A stretch of 64,000 nt of DNA from Symsagittifera roscoffensis (Eukaryota > Xenacoelomorpha > Acoela > Convolutidae), in assembly GCF_963678635.1 (NCBI RefSeq), contig NC_087064.1, positions 19,142,509-19,206,508 of the forward strand, written 5' to 3'. The notes under the pieces were generated by a model that saw only the letters and a list, made by a program, of their open reading frames with translations, was not told the origin of the DNA and did not search any database. The position numbers were made by a program, and so were the translations under genes. Below are positions 63,701-64,000 of the stretch, piece after piece. Within the stretch, counting starts at the first letter, position 1, and every line of letters starts with the position of its first letter.

Positions 63701-63963
63701 TTCCTGAGCTCCGAGCTGTTCTTGTATGCCGCCGTCTTGCATCGAGCCAAAACGATGGGCGCCGTCTCTCTCAAGTTTCCTTCCGAAACAGCATCCACTG
63801 AAGGACTACCCCATCCTTCCACTTCTCTCTTCCTCTTGCGAGTCTTCACATCTCTGCTCGAGGGTGTTGTGGCTATCATCATTGATTCGACCTCTCCATC
63901 CACTCCTTCCAACTCTTGCCTCCCCCCTGCTCGAGCCTTAAGGATATTAGTACTTTTAATCAT
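60721..63963 (-). CDS. Unknown 1080-aa protein with NLS-like and SUMO-interacting motifs
   Basis: A single uninterrupted frame of 1080 codons, far longer than chance allows. I do not recognise the family. Visible features: a basic stretch TRKRKREVEG near residue 42 (nuclear-localisation-like); Cys/His clusters CLDSTCGNGEHICDGRSC near residue 570 and GECPCHCLA near residue 810; many predicted helices; and near the C-terminus EIVISSDDEEEL, a textbook SUMO-interacting motif (hydrophobic core followed by acidic residues), then a Ser/Thr/Lys tail. No transposase, reverse transcriptase or protease motif was seen. TATAAAAAG lies 31 bp before the first ATG, so transcription may start close to it and Met28 or Met29 could be the true start. 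It could be a host gene or the product of an uncharacterised mobile element. Confidence 0.7.
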   Translation of the reverse strand: MIKSTNILKARAGGRQELEGVDGEVESMMIATTPSSRDVKTRKRKREVEGWGSPSVDAVSEGNLRETAPIVLARCKTAAYKNSSELRKPLEVEKEIEVSASSTSEEDFKPQKVNVKRGSTNGQVGEVEIGKEWISKAHQDMGKQVTSDPLERNKTRNTSRTWWVALETLKEMEDCLKKLDSGIARKRRNWATQQKAEVNKIEMASHLKRSWQSLLKDHFEEAMRTSSSAPPLMANPFVRTAGQLMFTWSLVGIELETLTSYDRLKLGSKKLEVYQALMQHVARDNSGLSLARRKDATCFLRWIMSMMSDSTILACHQRASGSKTMERRVSTIILNVYQSTGIEKEDGSRLSLENHRKLDEVRRFSNKKFEEEHDVHRNLASSEQYSRLSEKGEYQYVSGVMGIAYNPFLDSEAGGAHRNHEVAELLKFWTERIMEIDAVEKEGPSLGLTLEKTPEVISIPRSNKRVEVNMGGGNGLLTTNLGVIWKLLRLSWCPHPHASLIEETTERVRLAPTEDEDLAKLSVLHKLITPQMQEPSERTSDPGSAKKLEPGSCLDSTCGNGEHICDGRSCVRILSFQKEDLVTWFEDITEREKSEVQIIAECYARTTVNIATALGFFSRMCGLQALERLESEHHLVTALSVESWPGVLQVTQKHIRSWKVGLEAEMGFPMSEAYGLPLNAKSLIGSMMANLCGSHYPLHMAMVEVSSQRILVDKAFSVPKCVRLARMSLHSHKLLRKIKGTVPKELRDDLSEIWGEDLLKLERENTSDHERQNVIGKPVGSTPNLEDNDTMHEKMMELEPLLEASGERNLRSIEISHGECPCHCLAQTVWYPDHKNLCLVWDVEEIRSIGLPDHRQKVTLLVVSTMLALRWIEENITKYREATTPTAESIYAIDYSRRLELFETACKVFAIPTEVRHVWSRLRYFPWFRATLTSWLYMTTKDHMRKHQKEYRQFQAEIGPEAFKRPLLTHRNAITTGWKRVGKMSRDNTKARESILEEDLAKNVSLSLHNSFCLNREARVKALPNQAKRLQEQREWMRSYEQLKAWEEIVISSDDEEELLRQFAASSTSGCSTSKAKSTR

Positions 63964-63985
63964 ATTACTAGTCCCAACCTTATCC

Positions 63986-63994
63986 CTTTTTATA
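63986..63994 (-). promoter_or_regulatory. TATA box of the unknown gene
   Basis: TATAAAAAG on the minus strand, 31 bp before the first ATG of the 1080-codon frame. At the usual spacing the transcription start would fall next to that ATG. Confidence 0.45.
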
Positions 63995-64000
63995 TCATCA

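Overview
The window is nuclear DNA of an invertebrate-type animal. It is AT-rich outside exons, the genes have ordinary GT-AG introns, and one gene is a CHD6-9/Kismet-class chromatin remodeller, a family I associate with animals. Non-LTR retrotransposons, a Penelope-like relic, tRNA-derived SINEs, a hAT-type MITE and a satellite block complete the picture. The phylum cannot be fixed from the sequence alone.

Eleven conserved genes are recognised, all on the minus strand, so transcription runs right to left. From right to left they are UBE2J2 (57.2-55.3 kb, ER ubiquitin-conjugating enzyme), LRRC46-like (54.7-53.4), FOXRED1 (49.6-48.2, complex I assembly), BCCIP (48.0-45.8), a CHD6-9/Kismet homologue of about 3440 aa (45.6-28.6), CHEK1 (24.5-23.0), ECI2 (22.5-21.3), RGP1 (21.0-12.5), PNO1 (12.3-10.1), DOLPP1 (9.6-7.3) and DNAJC5/cysteine string protein (4.3-3.0, first exon not found). 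A further minus-strand ORF of 1080 codons (63.96-60.72 kb) matches no family I know. It has a basic nuclear-localisation-like stretch, Cys/His clusters and a C-terminal SUMO-interacting motif.

The most interesting organisation is operon-like. Two head-to-tail arrays, FOXRED1-BCCIP-CHD and ECI2-RGP1-PNO1-DOLPP1 (perhaps with CHEK1 in front), have only about 185-515 bp from stop to next start. An AG 3' splice acceptor, usually after a pyrimidine run, lies 3 to 70 nt before each start codon. That is the layout of spliced-leader trans-splicing and polycistronic transcription. Several leaders after these acceptors contain minimal upstream ORFs, including a start-stop ATGTAG in front of the CHD gene.

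The rest is repeat-dense: a TATA-bearing family of about 480 bp present at least six times in one orientation, three tRNA-like SINE families, short hairpin elements, a roughly 170-bp satellite in a CHD intron, a dispersed inverted pair 11 kb apart, and a retrotransposon antisense in RGP1 intron 1. The 58.9-60.1 kb stretch downstream of the unknown ORF is unusually rich in perfect hairpins.
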